Program-made: the position numbers and the translations under genes | NCBI RefSeq assembly: GCF_000276665.1 | Contig: NW_004955463.1 | Span: 14,257,325 to 14,321,324 of the forward strand | Source: Chinchilla lanigera | Taxonomy: Eukaryota > Chordata > Mammalia > Rodentia > Chinchillidae | DNA: 64,000 nt | Reading direction: 5' to 3' | Part shown: in pieces, positions 34,430-45,572 of the stretch | Layout of the letters: each line of letters opens with the position of its first letter | Numbering within the stretch: the first letter of the stretch is position 1 | Notes under the pieces: generated by a model | Told to the model about the DNA's origin: nothing | Databases searched by the model: none | Seen by the model: only the letters and a program-made list of their open reading frames with translations

Positions 34430-34733
34430 ACTTTTTCTCATCAGTACTGGGGACAGAACCGAGGGGTGTTCTACCATTGAGCCACATCCTAGCCCCCCCC
34501 CTTTTTTTTGAGACTTGGTCTCACAGTGTTTTCCCAGGCTGAGCTCTAGTTTGTTTGTTTTTTTTTTTGGGGTTTTTCTCCTGTACTGGGAACCGAACTC
34601 ACGACCTTGCGCTTGCCAGGCAGGCGCTTTGCGGCTGAGCTAAATCCCCAGCCCCTGAGCTCTAGTTTGTGATCCTCCTGCCTTAGCCTCCTTGATGCCT
34701 TGAATTACCGGTATGTGCCACAGTGCCTGGCTT
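34430..34733 (-). mobile_element. B1-dID dimeric SINE with a younger ID nested inside
   Basis: Reversed ID half (agtactggggacagaaccga...catcctagcccc), linker, reversed B1 half split at 34555-34655 and resuming at gatcctcctgccttagcctc. Confidence 0.88.
34555..34655 (-). mobile_element. ID SINE with perfect 15-base target-site duplication
   Basis: ctgtactgggaaccgaactc...gctaaatccccagcccc inside the B1 half of the surrounding dimer, with tgagctctagtttgt repeated at 34540-34554 and 34656-34670. Confidence 0.97.
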
Positions 34734-34799
34734 GAAGAACTTTTAGCTGAGCTGAACCCTGATAAACTTCTTTCACTTGCAAGATGATGGTGTGGTTGT

Positions 34800-34878
34800 T
34801 TTGGTTTTGTTTGTTTTATGGAGCTGGGGATGGAACCCCGGGCCTTGCACATGCTAAGTAAGTGCTGGTATAGTTTAG
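34800..34878 (-). mobile_element. ID SINE, minus strand
   Basis: ggagctggggatggaacccc...gcacatgctaagtaagtgct. The right end is degraded. Confidence 0.7.
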
Positions 34879-34879
34879 T

Positions 34880-35255
34880 GAGGTGGGGGTGGGCCCTGCA
34901 GCCTGACTGCGCCCCAGCTCTCCACACATCAGCCAGGTCATTTTAGGGACATTATCTAACAAAAACAATGTGCTTGCTGTTTTTGGTGAGTAAATGCATT
35001 TGGTTGAAACGTTTGTATTTCCGGGAGGATGACTTTAGGATTTCAAGCTGACATATAAAATTTAAGAGCTAAATATAGCTTATTTAAAATAAAAACAGCA
35101 ATGAGATCATGACTTACAAAAAAAACCTTATGGGTTTTTTCAGAGAACAGATTGTGAGCACTGCCTAAATCTGGATTAAATTTATAATGATCTTGAAGCT
35201 TGTGTGCATCAGTTTGCCTCTTTTTACTGGGAAGACAGTAGGTGAGGAAGAAACC
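34880..35255. other. Unassigned sequence
   Basis: Nothing recognisable. Confidence 0.35.
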
Positions 35256-35259
35256 CATG

Positions 35260-35455
35260 GCTGACATTTATGGCAACCTTGCTGTGGGCAAAGTGCTCCC
35301 TGCCTCACTCATTTAGCCCTCGTTGGCTGCCTGCCAGGTGAGTGCAGTTAGCTTTCCTCTGTGCTAGTGAGGTTGCAAGGCTTAGAGAGAAGGAAGTAAT
35401 GTGCACAGGGTGCAGCTGCTAAGTACTGGAGTAGGATTCGAACTCGGGACTGCCT
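35260..35455 (-). mobile_element. MIR remnant
   Basis: actcatttagccctcg, ggcttagagagaaggaagta and aggattcgaactcgggactg match reversed MIR core and 5' tRNA-like part in order. Confidence 0.6.
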
Positions 35456-35816
35456 AGGGAGTTTATGAGTATTTTGACCTCACTGTAGTTCTAGTAAAAC
35501 TAATCCTTCCTGACTTAAGCCTTGCCTGTGTATTTTAAAAATACAGACTATGAAGTTATTGGAGGGAGCAGTAACTCTTAGAGGACTCAGTCTGCCTGAA
35601 GCCCTCTTAGACATTTTGGAGAGCAGGAGCCAGAAATGCTAAGGGCACCTGGTAGGCCACGCATGGTAAGCTTATATCTAAGCAAGAAAACTGCCAGGCA
35701 GCACTGGCTATGGGTGAGAGTAGGAGGCAGATTGTCTTCTTCACCTTTCTTTGTTCTCTCCTGAGGCCTTTGGTCCCCAGAGGTTCTTCCCTCCTTTCTT
35801 GCAGGAATCTCAGTCA

Positions 35817-35972
35817 GCCTCTGACCAGGCAGAGAAGGTCCCAGCTATGGGCCCCCACGGAGCCCTGCCCCGCAGCTTATGCTCTCAGCGTCCCTCGAGC
35901 AAGAGTGACCATCCTCCTTCTGGTTTATGGAAACTCCCTTTGACTGTGCCTGACTTTTCTCAAACTCTTTGA
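35817..35972 (+). other. Weak candidate exon
   Basis: A strong acceptor (pyrimidine-rich stretch, then ttgcag ending ~35806) is followed by a frame open to a TGA at 35970-35972. The peptide has no domain I recognise. It stops 4 bases before a DNA transposon, so it could also be chance. I do not call it a CDS. Confidence 0.15.
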
Positions 35973-35975
35973 GAT

Positions 35976-36778
35976 CAGCAGCCCCTCCTTATCGGTGAGG
36001 GATACATTTCAAGGCCCCCGGTGAACACCTGAACAGTAACAAACCCAATAGATAGTATATTTTTTCTCTGCATTCATATACAAGTTTAACATTTTTTCCA
36101 TCATAACTAAGCACTTATTATGCACTGTGACTGTGATTTTTGCACTTTGAGGTATGACAGCAAAACTGAGTTTCTTTTTCTTTCTTCACAATTTGAGGAA
36201 TAGAAATTTGATCTTACCACAGATCTTAGCAACTTCAGCATACATACTTTTTTTTCTTCTTAAGTCAAGAATTTTCAGGTGCGGGGGATTAAGCTCAGTG
36301 GCACAGTGCCTGCCTGGCAAGTGCAAGGTCGTGAGTTTGATTCCTGGTACCGGAAAAAAACCAAAAAAACAACAAAAAAAAGAATTTTCATCTTTTTACA
36401 AAAAGATGTTAGATCCTTTCTTTGCATAGCCTAATTTCCAGCATGACTACTCTTGCACTTTGGGGACATTATTAAGTATAATAAAAGTGCCTAGAGTACA
36501 AGCACTGTGACACACAACAGTCCATCTGATAACCAAGCCTGCTACTAAACAGTGAATGAGCAGGTGGCAGACATGTAACATGTGGACTGACAGAACAAAG
36601 GGACAATTCAGGGTGGGGTGGAATGGTGCGAGACCTCATCATGCCGTTCAGAAGAGTATACAGTTCAAAACTAATGGTTTATTTCTGAAATTTTCCATTG
36701 ACTATATTTAGACCATGGTTGGCTGTAGATAACTGACCCTTGAAAAGCAAAATTTTGGATGTGGGGGGGACTACTGTA
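35976..36778. mobile_element. Tigger-like DNA transposon with terminal inverted repeats
   Basis: The left end (cagcagcccctccttatc) and the reverse complement of the right end (ggggggactactg) share a CAG-AG-CCC-CC inverted repeat. Internal text (gggatacatttcaaggcccc, tgacccttgaaaagcaaaat) fits non-autonomous Tc1/mariner-Tigger elements of mammals. It is split by an ID SINE at 36278-36379. Confidence 0.6.
36278..36379 (+). mobile_element. ID SINE with 11-base target-site duplication
   Basis: gtgcgggggattaagctcag...ggcaagtgcaaggtcgtgag and an A-rich tail, flanked by aagaattttca at 36267-36277 and 36380-36390. Confidence 0.96.
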
Positions 36779-36779
36779 A

Positions 36780-38085
36780 TATGCTAATTCCTACACTAAT
36801 TCGTGCTTGAATGGGAGACTTTTAGGCTCCACTTAACAGTAAGGGGAGCATTTGGAGCAGGGAGACGTCCTGGGCACCCTCTAACTGCTCCCCACAGTTG
36901 TTATCTGCTCCCATCAGAGGGTGGGAGAGGCCAGATGGCATACTTTTGCTGTGCCACTTGATAGTGGTGCTGCTTACCTGGATTTTCAGCACACGGACAG
37001 CACCGACTCATTTGGGACATAGCTCAGCAGCAGTATGAAGCGGGTGACATTACTCTTTGGTGTCCAGAGCCCTGTCTCTTAGTCCGCCTTCGCAGCCTCT
37101 GCCGTTCAGCCCTCCTCCCTTTCTTTCTCGTTTCCGTAAGGCTGTAGGCCTCTAATTCACTGGACAGCCTTCAAGTAAACGCCACCAAGTGTGGCTGTGT
37201 CTATAACAAAAGTTAAGTTGTTTTGCTAGAAACAGTGACAGTGGAATTTAGCAATCAGAGAGCAATTGGGGGAGAGTTTTTAAGATTCTGGAGTGTGGGC
37301 CATACCTAGGCCTCCTGCTCCCTTCCAAATTATACGCTTTGAGCCAGTGCTCATTTGGGGCCCATCAGTAATTATGGGGCTCCTGGCTTAATAAGTAGGA
37401 GTGGGGTGGGAGGAAGGGAAGAGAAGCTGTTGTTTATCCCAGGCCACCCAAGATACTTGGGGAGAGGGACAAAGGGAAGGTTACTTTCTTCTTTAGCCTT
37501 GCCCTGTACTTTTAAAAGGTGGTTCTAGAGAGATACAAGCAGACAAGAACATTTGAAGAAGCAGACATAGTACAGAAGAAGGCGCCTCGAGGCAGCGAGG
37601 GGTATGTTTATTATTCAACACAGGATTCTCCTGGCCCCTTGGAACTTTCCATATTTTGACTTTCTGGCTAATTATTACCATCTCTGTGGTTCCTGGCAGT
37701 TGACCTTTGCTGAAGTGCCCAGCCTGCAGTCAACTTGCTGGCCAGCATGAGGGCTACACCCACTGTAGACAGCTCCTAAGGCCTTTGGAACCTGACCCAG
37801 CCCACCAGGAAGTGGCTTGCCTTATTGCCTGGCCTCTTGCAATTGATTTTCTGGGCCCCCGTGTGGTTTTCCTAGTCCTAGAACACCTATGACCTATGTG
37901 CACAATGCACATTAGCACAGCCTGTCCCTTTCTGCAACTGGCTCAGTAGCCAGCATGCGCCTCCATACTCTGAGACACATGTGTAATGGAAAGCAGCCCT
38001 AGATATTCTTCAGTAAATAAACAGCTGGAAAGACTCTGAGGCATGTGTCAGCCCAACCTGGGAAAGCATTTAGTCTGCTTCTAGA
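36780..38085. other. Unassigned, probably unique sequence
   Basis: 37170-37400 is repeat-free and has an intact texture, which may mean a conserved noncoding element. No exon is recognised. Confidence 0.3.
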
Positions 38086-38089
38086 AGCG

Positions 38090-38200
38090 TGCACATCAGA
38101 GCTGAAAGAGCTTAGACACTCTCCAAACCCTTCACTTCCCAGCTGAGGAGATGGAGGCTCAGAAACGCAGTGAGTTTCCCAAGGCCACAGGGCCAAGTCC
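38090..38200 (-). mobile_element. MIR remnant
   Basis: cagctgaggagatggaggct, cagaaacgcagtgag and tttcccaaggccacagg are the reversed MIR core. Confidence 0.6.
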
Positions 38201-38204
38201 AGTG

Positions 38205-38730
38205 GCTCTTCTATTTTTCAAAACCAGGCTGGTATGTGTGGGTGGTCTTTACGTAGAATTAAAGTTCCCACTTGCAGGGTATTTCCATTTGCCCTTATAA
38301 AACTGTACTCCACTCTGCTCTGTGCCCTGGAATCTGACCTCAGTGACTCCCTTGCATTTGGATTCCACTTATATTTGGCTAATGGAAGGCACCCGTAGGA
38401 AGGTGAAGGTGAGTGTCACCCTTGTTCCTTTCCTGCTAGGTTGCTATGGGCTGGGTGTGTCCTCTAACTAAAGCCGAAGCTTGGCTAGGCAGCCAGACCT
38501 CTCCACTTAGTGTTCTACTAACCCCTGACCTCTTTGGCCAGCCCCAGGGTACTCTACCATCTTTTGTAGTTTCCCAATCCATTCTCAGACCTTTGTAAAT
38601 AGTCCCTTTATTAAACTCTCAAATTGCAGCATTTTACCTGCCAGCATCTTGACTGATACCTATTGGTGTTTTTTTTTTTTTTTTTAAGAAAAAATCTAAT
38701 TAGATCATCTACAGTAATGAGAGAAAATCT
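38205..38730. other. Unassigned sequence, contains a T-run
   Basis: A run of ~17 T occurs at ~38670. Some of the text near 38440-38630 resembles LTR sequence. No firm call. Confidence 0.3.
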
Positions 38731-38734
38731 GTGT

Positions 38735-39165
38735 GTTAGCCTTCTGTTGCTGGGACAAAATATCTGAGGTAAATCAACCTAAAGGAGGAAAGGTTTATTT
38801 TGGCACATGGTTTCATAAGGTTCAGTCCATGGTTAGTGTGTGCTATTGGTCTATGTTGAGGCAGAATATCATGGTGGAAATTGCATGGTGGAACAAAGCT
38901 ATGTACCTCACAGCAGCCAGGAAGGGGAGAGAGACAGAGAGACAGAGAGAGACAGAAACAGAGACAGAGACACAGAAACAGAGACACAGAGAGAGGGAGC
39001 AGGCACACTCAAGTATTCCCTCAAGGCCATACTCCCAATGACCTAACTTCCTTCCATTAGGCCCCACCTCCTAAAGGTTCCACCACTTCCAGTAGCACAC
39101 AGCTGTGACCAAGCCTTTAGCATATGGGTCTTTGAGGGTCATTAAGATCCAAACAGTCTGTATGA
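38735..39165 (-). mobile_element. MaLR-type LTR
   Basis: The + strand start gttagccttctgttgctggg and ggaaaggtttattttggcac match the reversed 3' end of this family. It contains the (GACAGA)n tract below. Confidence 0.7.
38928..38996 (+). repeat. (GACAGA)n / (GAGACA)n microsatellite
   Basis: Imperfect GAGACA/CAGAGA repeat of ~70 bases. The Arg-Glu-Thr-rich and Leu-Cys-rich frames across it are repeat artefacts. Confidence 0.93.
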
Positions 39166-39188
39166 AAGGAAGTTATACCTGAAATTAG

Positions 39189-40120
39189 GAAAAAGTATCT
39201 TAGTTTCCTATGGCAACTGTAACAAATGACCACAAACTTGGTGGCTTAAAGCAACACAAATTTATTCTCTCATAGTTCTGGAGTCAGAAATCCAAAGTCA
39301 GCAGAACAAGGCTTATTCAACATGAACAGGGCTGTATTCCCTCCAAAAACCCTACGAGATCATCTGTTCCTTGCCCCTGGCCTCTTTCGGTTTCTAGTGG
39401 CTGACAGCATTCCTAACCAGCTTGAGCCACGTCACTTTAGTATCTATCACTGTGGTCACATTGCCATCTCCTCTTCTGTGTGTGAAAACTTCCCTTGCCT
39501 CCCTTTTATGAAGATTCTTGTTGTAGTCACTCTCTCATTACTGGAACAAAATACCCAAAATCCACAATTTAAAGGAGAGGTTTATTTTGGCTCATGTTTT
39601 AAGTCCGTGGTTGGTTGGCTGAGTTAGAAACAGCACTGTTGAAAGATCTGGTGGAGGAAGGCTGTTCATATTATGACCATCAGCAGAGAGTTAAAAAAGA
39701 AGCTGGGGAGGGAATATACCTATTTAGATCACCCCCAGTGACCCACCTCTTCCAGTCAGGCCCCACCTCCCAATAGCACATTTAGCTATGGATTCTTTAG
39801 TGGATGAATCCACTGATGAATAAAGCAGCCCCAGGATCCAATCACCTTCCAAAGCCAAACCTCAGAACATATCAGCCTTTTGAGGGACATTCTAGATCCA
39901 AATCATAACAATGCTTATGATTGTATTTAAGGACTACCCAGATAATCTAGAATAATCTCCCCAACTCAAAATCCTTATTTTAATTGCATTAGCAAATAAG
40001 GTAACCAATTTACAAATGTGATAACATTGTCCCAAAGAAGATAACGTTTACAAATAACGTGGATGGGACCCTGATATCTTTCAGGTCATTATTCAATGTA
40101 CGACAGAGTATGACAGACAC
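39189..40120 (-). mobile_element. Old MLT-like LTR, split by a younger LTR
   Basis: Left part 39189-39523 (gtttcctatggcaactgtaa, ggtggcttaaagcaacacaa, tagttctggagtcagaaatc) and right part 39910-40120 (actacccagataatctagaa, taatctcc, caaataaggtaaccaattta) are the two halves of one widely shared mammalian LTR, reversed. The interruption falls at about 39524-39909. Confidence 0.65.
39524..39909 (-). mobile_element. Younger MaLR-type LTR inserted in an older LTR
   Basis: It starts gtagtcactctctcattact, and aggagaggtttattttggct matches the other family members. It ends ccaaatcataaca. The surrounding element resumes immediately after. Confidence 0.7.
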
Positions 40121-40124
40121 ATGG

Positions 40125-41150
40125 GAAAATTCCTTCAGAACAGTCCAAGTGGCACATGTTTCTTGACACCAGCGTGCTTGACAAAAGTACTGACCTGTCT
40201 TTGGGGAACATGCTTTGTTGAAGTTGCCCTTCAGTCCCTAGCCTAATTGACTTGTCTTTGGTCCTAGCAGCTGGATATCATTGTGATAGTCCTTTTCTCA
40301 AGCCAGCTAGCTGATTAGTTACCAGGCAAAGCACTATGGGAGACAAGATGGTGGGCTGTGATGGAGACATGAAAATTATGGAAGATCCAATCTAGGGGCA
40401 TTATGACAAATGATTTCCATTATGTGGAAGTCATTTGACTCAAAGGGTTGAATCCTATACCCTAAAACCTGGAAGACCCTCTGCTCTTAACTCAACTGCC
40501 TCCCTTTACAGATAAGATCTGGAAAGGGGAATTTTCTTACCGACAGCTGGTTAATGACAGACCAAAGGCTAACACAGGAGTCTCAAGACCCAGTCTGAGG
40601 GCTTTTCACACTCTGCCTCCCTATCACATCTTCTACCAAATTCCTTCTTTGTAGACAATCTCTGAGTGTTCATTATAGGATTTATTTCCTGAGTAGTTTT
40701 ACTTATTGAAAGTTGGTAGGCAGTGGATATGTACTGGATGCCAAGCCTGTGTAACAACATGGAAGAAGAAACCTTGCTGAGAATTATGGCTATGACCAAC
40801 CAGTGCTACCCAGAGTGCCCACAACAAGCCAAGGAGACTGCGGCAGAAAGTAGAACTTCACTGAGAAAGCCTTGATATGAAAATAAGTCACAGAGCCAAA
40901 GAGTGCACTCAGTGAGAAAGTTGATGGACACTCTGCAACAAGCTCCTTGCCTATCACAGACCAGTGTGGAGGCCACTGACTGGAGGATGACAGTAAGAGC
41001 ATTGCCCTCTGCTCCTGAGCAAACTCAACTCCCCAAATGCACCGTGTTCATGGGAGAACAGCCCAGAGAAGACATAGTTTGCTGTTCAGAGTGCATCGAG
41101 ACACTAGAGTCCAGATCTGGAGTCATTAAAAATGGAAAATTTCCAGGCTT
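40125..41150. other. Unassigned sequence, possible old MIR at ~40470-40560
   Basis: Frames at 40569-41002 are short and unrecognised. Confidence 0.3.
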
Positions 41151-41167
41151 CCTAAAGAAAGTCACTT

Positions 41168-41258
41168 GGGGCTGGGGATTTAGCTCATTGGCACAGCACC
41201 TGCCTGGCAAGCGCAAGGTTGTGAGTTCGATTCTTAGTACCGGGGAATAAAAAAAAAA
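41168..41258 (+). mobile_element. ID SINE with 14-base target-site duplication
   Basis: ggggctggggatttagctca...ggcaagcgcaaggttgtgag...cttagtacc and A-tail, flanked by aaagaaagtcactt (41154-41167) and aaagaaagtcgctt (41259-41272), one mismatch. Confidence 0.96.
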
Positions 41259-41274
41259 AAAGAAAGTCGCTTAA

Positions 41275-41640
41275 TGTTTTGTTCTACCTCTGCTTATTCT
41301 TCCTTCTATTCAACCTGTTTCAAGCTAAAAGCCTGTTGTGGTGGCTTTTTCTTGTAGCTTGGCAGCTCTCTCTGGCTTAAATGCCCTAAAATAAATCATT
41401 AAAATCTCAGCATGACCTCTAAGGACAGCATTAAGCTTTGCCTTTCTTCAGAGACCTCCTTTGAGTGTTCACTTGTTTTATAGCATTTTCAGGCTCCATA
41501 AATCCTGCTTATTTTGCCTCGCCAAAGAACAATGGCACTTTAGAAAATATTCATGGTGCTATTTGAATATAATGAGCCATGTGTTCTGATTTTAATTCCA
41601 AAAGTTTACAAATTAAAACCTTCCTTGAAGCTAGGCCCTC
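41275..41640. promoter_or_regulatory. Candidate conserved noncoding element
   Basis: Repeat-free, AT-leaning sequence with several homeodomain/SOX-like words (aaatcattaaaatctcag, gaacaatggcac). This is a texture judgement only, and no alignment is available. Confidence 0.2.
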
Positions 41641-41806
41641 AGGATTCTTACCAGCCTTCTGGATTTCCTGTCTGCTCTGTTGTTTCTCAGTGGAACGACC
41701 AAGCCAGAACCTGCTGGGTTATTGAATAGGAAGTTAGGTTGTAGTGAATGAACCCCTTCCTTAGGACCAGAGAAGTGGGGTCAGATGGTATTTAAATGTG
41801 CAAAGG

Positions 41807-42024
41807 GGCCGGGCATGGTGGCACATGCCTATAATCCCAGAACTTGGGGAAGCTAAGGCAGGAGGATTGCAAGTCCAAGACTACCTGGGCCACTTAGCAA
41901 GACTGTGTCTCAAAATAAAAATAAACAAGAGCTAGGGCTGTAGCTCAGTGGTAGAGCACCCCTGGGTTCAATGCCCCGCACTGCAGAGAAACAAGCACAG
42001 AAACAAAAACAAAAACAAAAAACC
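41807..42024 (+). mobile_element. B1-dID dimeric SINE with 8-base duplication
   Basis: B1 half (ggccgggcatggtggcacat...ggcaggaggattgcaagtcc), linker, ID half (agctagggctgtagctcagt) and (AAAAC)n tail, flanked by tgcaaagg at 41799-41806 and 42025-42032. Confidence 0.95.
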
Positions 42025-42034
42025 TGCAAAGGTT

Positions 42035-43950
42035 CCCTCAGGTGACTACTGCAAAAGTAGATAAGACCAAAAGAAAAGTACTAAGGGTTAACAGTCCAAG
42101 ACCAAGTACAGGATGTTTCCCTTGGAGGCGGGTTTGTCTCTGAACACAGTGCCAGGGAGCAGACACACAAAAGAATAGCCTGTTTGAAAAAGAAAATCAA
42201 TAAAAGGTGGGCAACAGGCACACCCTCTCTGACCCATTATGTAGGAACAGAAATGAAACTGAAAAGAAGCTTGAAGTCTTTCATCCCTTTGCCTGAGACT
42301 GCAGGCTGACTCCCGGACTTGGCAGCTGTCTGTGGTCAGGAGAGTAAGGTCACAGGTCTGTCGCCCCAGCTCGTGCCTGTAAACTGCTGAGTTACTGTAG
42401 GTGGCCGTTGCATCACCTTGGAACAAGGAACAAAAGACTTTTTTTTGGACAGCTCTTGTTACTTGCACAAAGAGTTAGAAAACAGTCCCTCAGAGAGTGG
42501 CTGGTGGCACGGTAGGAGAATTTCTAAGATTCAGCCTTAGGCGAGAGGCATTTGGCCGGAAACCTGCACCGAAAACTTACTTGTCTAGCAAGTAAGCATG
42601 TGACTTTCACCTGACTTCATTCTCTGTCCCAAGGGTTCCAAGGCCAGAAACAAGGTCCTGGTTTTGGCTGCAGTCATGTCCACTCTTCAGAGTAAACTGA
42701 GAACAAATTCAAAGGCAGATCGTCAAAGGTAATTCCTCGCTTTGACATCGAGGAGGAATGAGGTGGTTTTTAAAGTAAAATAGTTTTTTTCCTAGTGAAA
42801 ATAACATATGTGTAATCTTTGGGTTGGATTCAGTGGGAATGAAGGCACTAAGATTGGGGCGGGCATCTGAGTGAGGTTCTGCTCCTCGTGGCTTCTGGAG
42901 CTGTGGGCAGAGCCTGGTGTCCATAGCACCAGTACAGTTTACAGTGCTAGTGTAAGAGGTGGAACAGGCTGGAACCGGAGGGCCTCTGCAGGGGCTCTCC
43001 AGCTGTGTTCTCTGAGTTAGTTTCTTAGTTTTAATTTGTTGTCCTCTTCTGGAAGCACCAAAAGAAGAGAGTGAGCGCCAAAAGGAGGTAGTGTGTGGAT
43101 TTGTGAGGCTGGAAGCAGGCCCCAGACAACTTGAATCTGAGTGAGACAGCAGTAGGGTGTGCTAGCATGGATTTGTTGAAAAGATCAAAGAGCGCTGGAA
43201 GGAGAAGAGAATGGAAACACTCTGCCAGAGGAACTTGAGACGGTGACAGGATTGCTTGGCAGGGATGGCTGGGGCAGTCTTGTACATACTTCAGCTGGAG
43301 CTGAACTTGTGCCTGAGAAGTGTTAGGGTTCAAGCTCCTTTGCATGGCACTCTCTCTATAGGATAGGGTGGGCCCGTTGCTGGCAGAGCTACGAAGTAAT
43401 ACAGTTTATTAGTCCTGGTGGCTGGGTGACAAAATAATGCAACTCTTTCTCCCCAAGTGGGTAATGAGAATATTGATTAGGATTTGAATTGGCTGAATCT
43501 TACAGAAATTCAAAATAATAGTAGGCCAAATAGTGTATTGTTTCTCACCACATAGAGGAAATCTGTAGGTGGGCAGTTGAGGGCAGGATTGGAGGCTCCA
43601 TGGTATCAGGGATTCAAGCTCCTTCAACCCTGGCATGTGGCTTCTGCAAGGCTGCTCAAATTCAGCTATCACATCAGCATTTCAGGCAGCAGGGAAAAGA
43701 AAGGAGCAAAAAAAGGGCTTACCTCCTCTTTCTTCATTAATGATATATTCCAGAAATTGAACTCAACATTTCTGTTTTCATCTCACTGACTAACACTTAG
43801 TTACATGGCTCCTAGGTGAAATGAAGATTGGGAAATATAGCTTTTGTTCATAATAGCTGTGTGCCTAGTTAACAAATTATGGCTGTTTTACGTTGTTTGG
43901 TTTACTAAGAGAGAAGAAGACAACAGATATTAGGGAATACCTTTTTAGAA
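42035..43950. other. Unassigned, mostly unique sequence
   Basis: Frames at 42088-42468 (-) and 43031-43345 (-) are open for 104-126 codons, with no known domain. Nothing else stands out. Confidence 0.3.
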
Positions 43951-44185
43951 GAATGAGTATGTGTTTGTAGTATATAATGTTTGCATTCCTTATGGCAAAT
44001 TGGTACATGGACATAACACATTTTAATTTCTTTTTCCATCCCCTTCCTCTCTCCTCCCTTCTTCCCTCTGTTTCTTGATTCCCTTCCCCTTTGAGAAAGA
44101 TCTATCTCCATACTTCCTGTTATCCCTCTTTTATTTTGCTCTTTACTTATACTCTGGGTTTCTCATATAAGAGAAACCATGTGAT

Positions 44186-44272
44186 GGGTCGGCGATGTGG
44201 CTCAGCGGCACAGCGCCTGTGTGGCAATCGTGAGGCCCTGAATTCGATTCCCAGTGCAAAAAAAAGAAAAAG
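44186..44272 (+). mobile_element. ID SINE with 16-base target-site duplication
   Basis: gggtcggcgatgtggctcag...gaattcgattcccagtgc and A-rich tail, flanked by agagaaaccatgtgat at 44170-44185 and 44273-44288. Confidence 0.97.
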
Positions 44273-44754
44273 AGAGAAACCATGTGATATTTAAGTTTAT
44301 ATTCTGACTTACTTAATATTATGGTCTTATTTTTCTACAAATGACTTAGATTTGGCAGAGTAGTACTCTGTTGTATATAAATATCACATTTTCTTTATCC
44401 ATTCATCTGTTGATGGACATATGGACCACTACCAAGATTTAAATAGTATTATGACTTGTGCTGCTATAAACATGGGTTTGGATGTATTATGGTAATATGA
44501 TGTCTTTGACTCTCAGGTAGTAGAGGAACAATGGGTCAAATGGAATTTGTACTTTCAGTTTTTTGAAGAATCTTCACACTGACTCCAAAGAGGTTGAAGT
44601 AGTTTATATTTTCACAAACAGTGTAAAAGTGTTCCTTTTCCCTGCAGCCTTCCCAGCATTTGTTAGTATTTGAATTCTTGATGATAGTTATTCCTCCTGG
44701 GGTTAGATGGAATCACAGTATTATTTTAATTTGCATTTCTTTAATGGCCAGTAA

Positions 44755-44910
44755 TGCTGAACATTTCTTCATGTATTTGTTGGCCATTTGTATTTCTCTT
44801 GTGAAGTGTCTGTTCATTTCAGTTGCACATTTTTTGATTGGGTCTTTTATTTTGGGAAGAGTCTAATTTTTTGAGTTCTTTATATAGTCTAGATATTAGT
44901 CCTCTGAGGA
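44755..44910 (-). repeat. L1 tract, first copy of a local duplication
   Basis: taatgctgaacatttcttca to gatattagtcctctgagg recurs, with ~15% change, at 45416-45572 on the other side of an LTR block. Confidence 0.85.
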
Positions 44911-44915
44911 ATAAT

Positions 44916-45412
44916 TGTGTGAACTTGAGAAGTTTAGAAGCTTAACTAAGGGACTCAGCAGTTCTACACCCTAGGGTGTAAAGGACATGCCTTAGGATGG
45001 CTGTTTATAGCCTAGGATATTGTGATGGTTGATTCATTGTGTCAGCTTGAGAAATTTAGAAGTTTAACTAAGTGACTCAGCAGGGGGCCGGAGTCCTGCA
45101 CTGTAAACATCCTGAGCCTATGCAAGAGAAGGGCACAGAGATGGTGTGAGTGCTATATCCACCCTAGGGCAGGTAGCCTGCATACAATATAAGGGAGGGA
45201 AAGAGGCTTGCTCTCCGGCTTTTTGTTCTTGTTGCTTTTGCTATCTTCTGCCACCATGAATGGTTGCCCCTCCTGCCATATGCCACCCTGCCTTGGAGCC
45301 AGCTGAGTATCAGCTGAAACCTTAACAAACTGTGAGCTAAATAAATCTTTTCTTCCTTAATTTTGGGCATCTGGTATTTTGTATCAGCAATGAGAGAAAA
45401 GTAACCAAGACA
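44916..45412 (+). mobile_element. LTR block: partial and full MaLR-type LTR
   Basis: The full LTR runs from tgatggttgattcattgtgt (45021) to aaagtaaccaagaca (45412). It is preceded at 44916-44965 by a second copy of its 5' part (gaacttgagaagtttagaag). The body matches the 9.9-kb LTR. The block is bordered by the two copies of the L1 tract. Confidence 0.75.
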
Positions 45413-45415
45413 AAT

Positions 45416-45572
45416 GCTGAATATTTCTTTATGTATTTAGTGGCCATTTGTATTTTTCTGTAAAGTGTCTATTCATTTCAGTTGTCCATTTTTTAAGTGA
45501 GTCTTTTATTGTGGGAAGGGTCTAATTTTTTTAGTTCTTTATACATTCTAGATATTAGTCCTCTGTCTGAGG
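45416..45572 (-). repeat. L1 tract, second copy of the local duplication
   Basis: aatgctgaatatttctttat to gatattagtcctctgtctg. See the first copy at 44755-44910. Confidence 0.85.
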
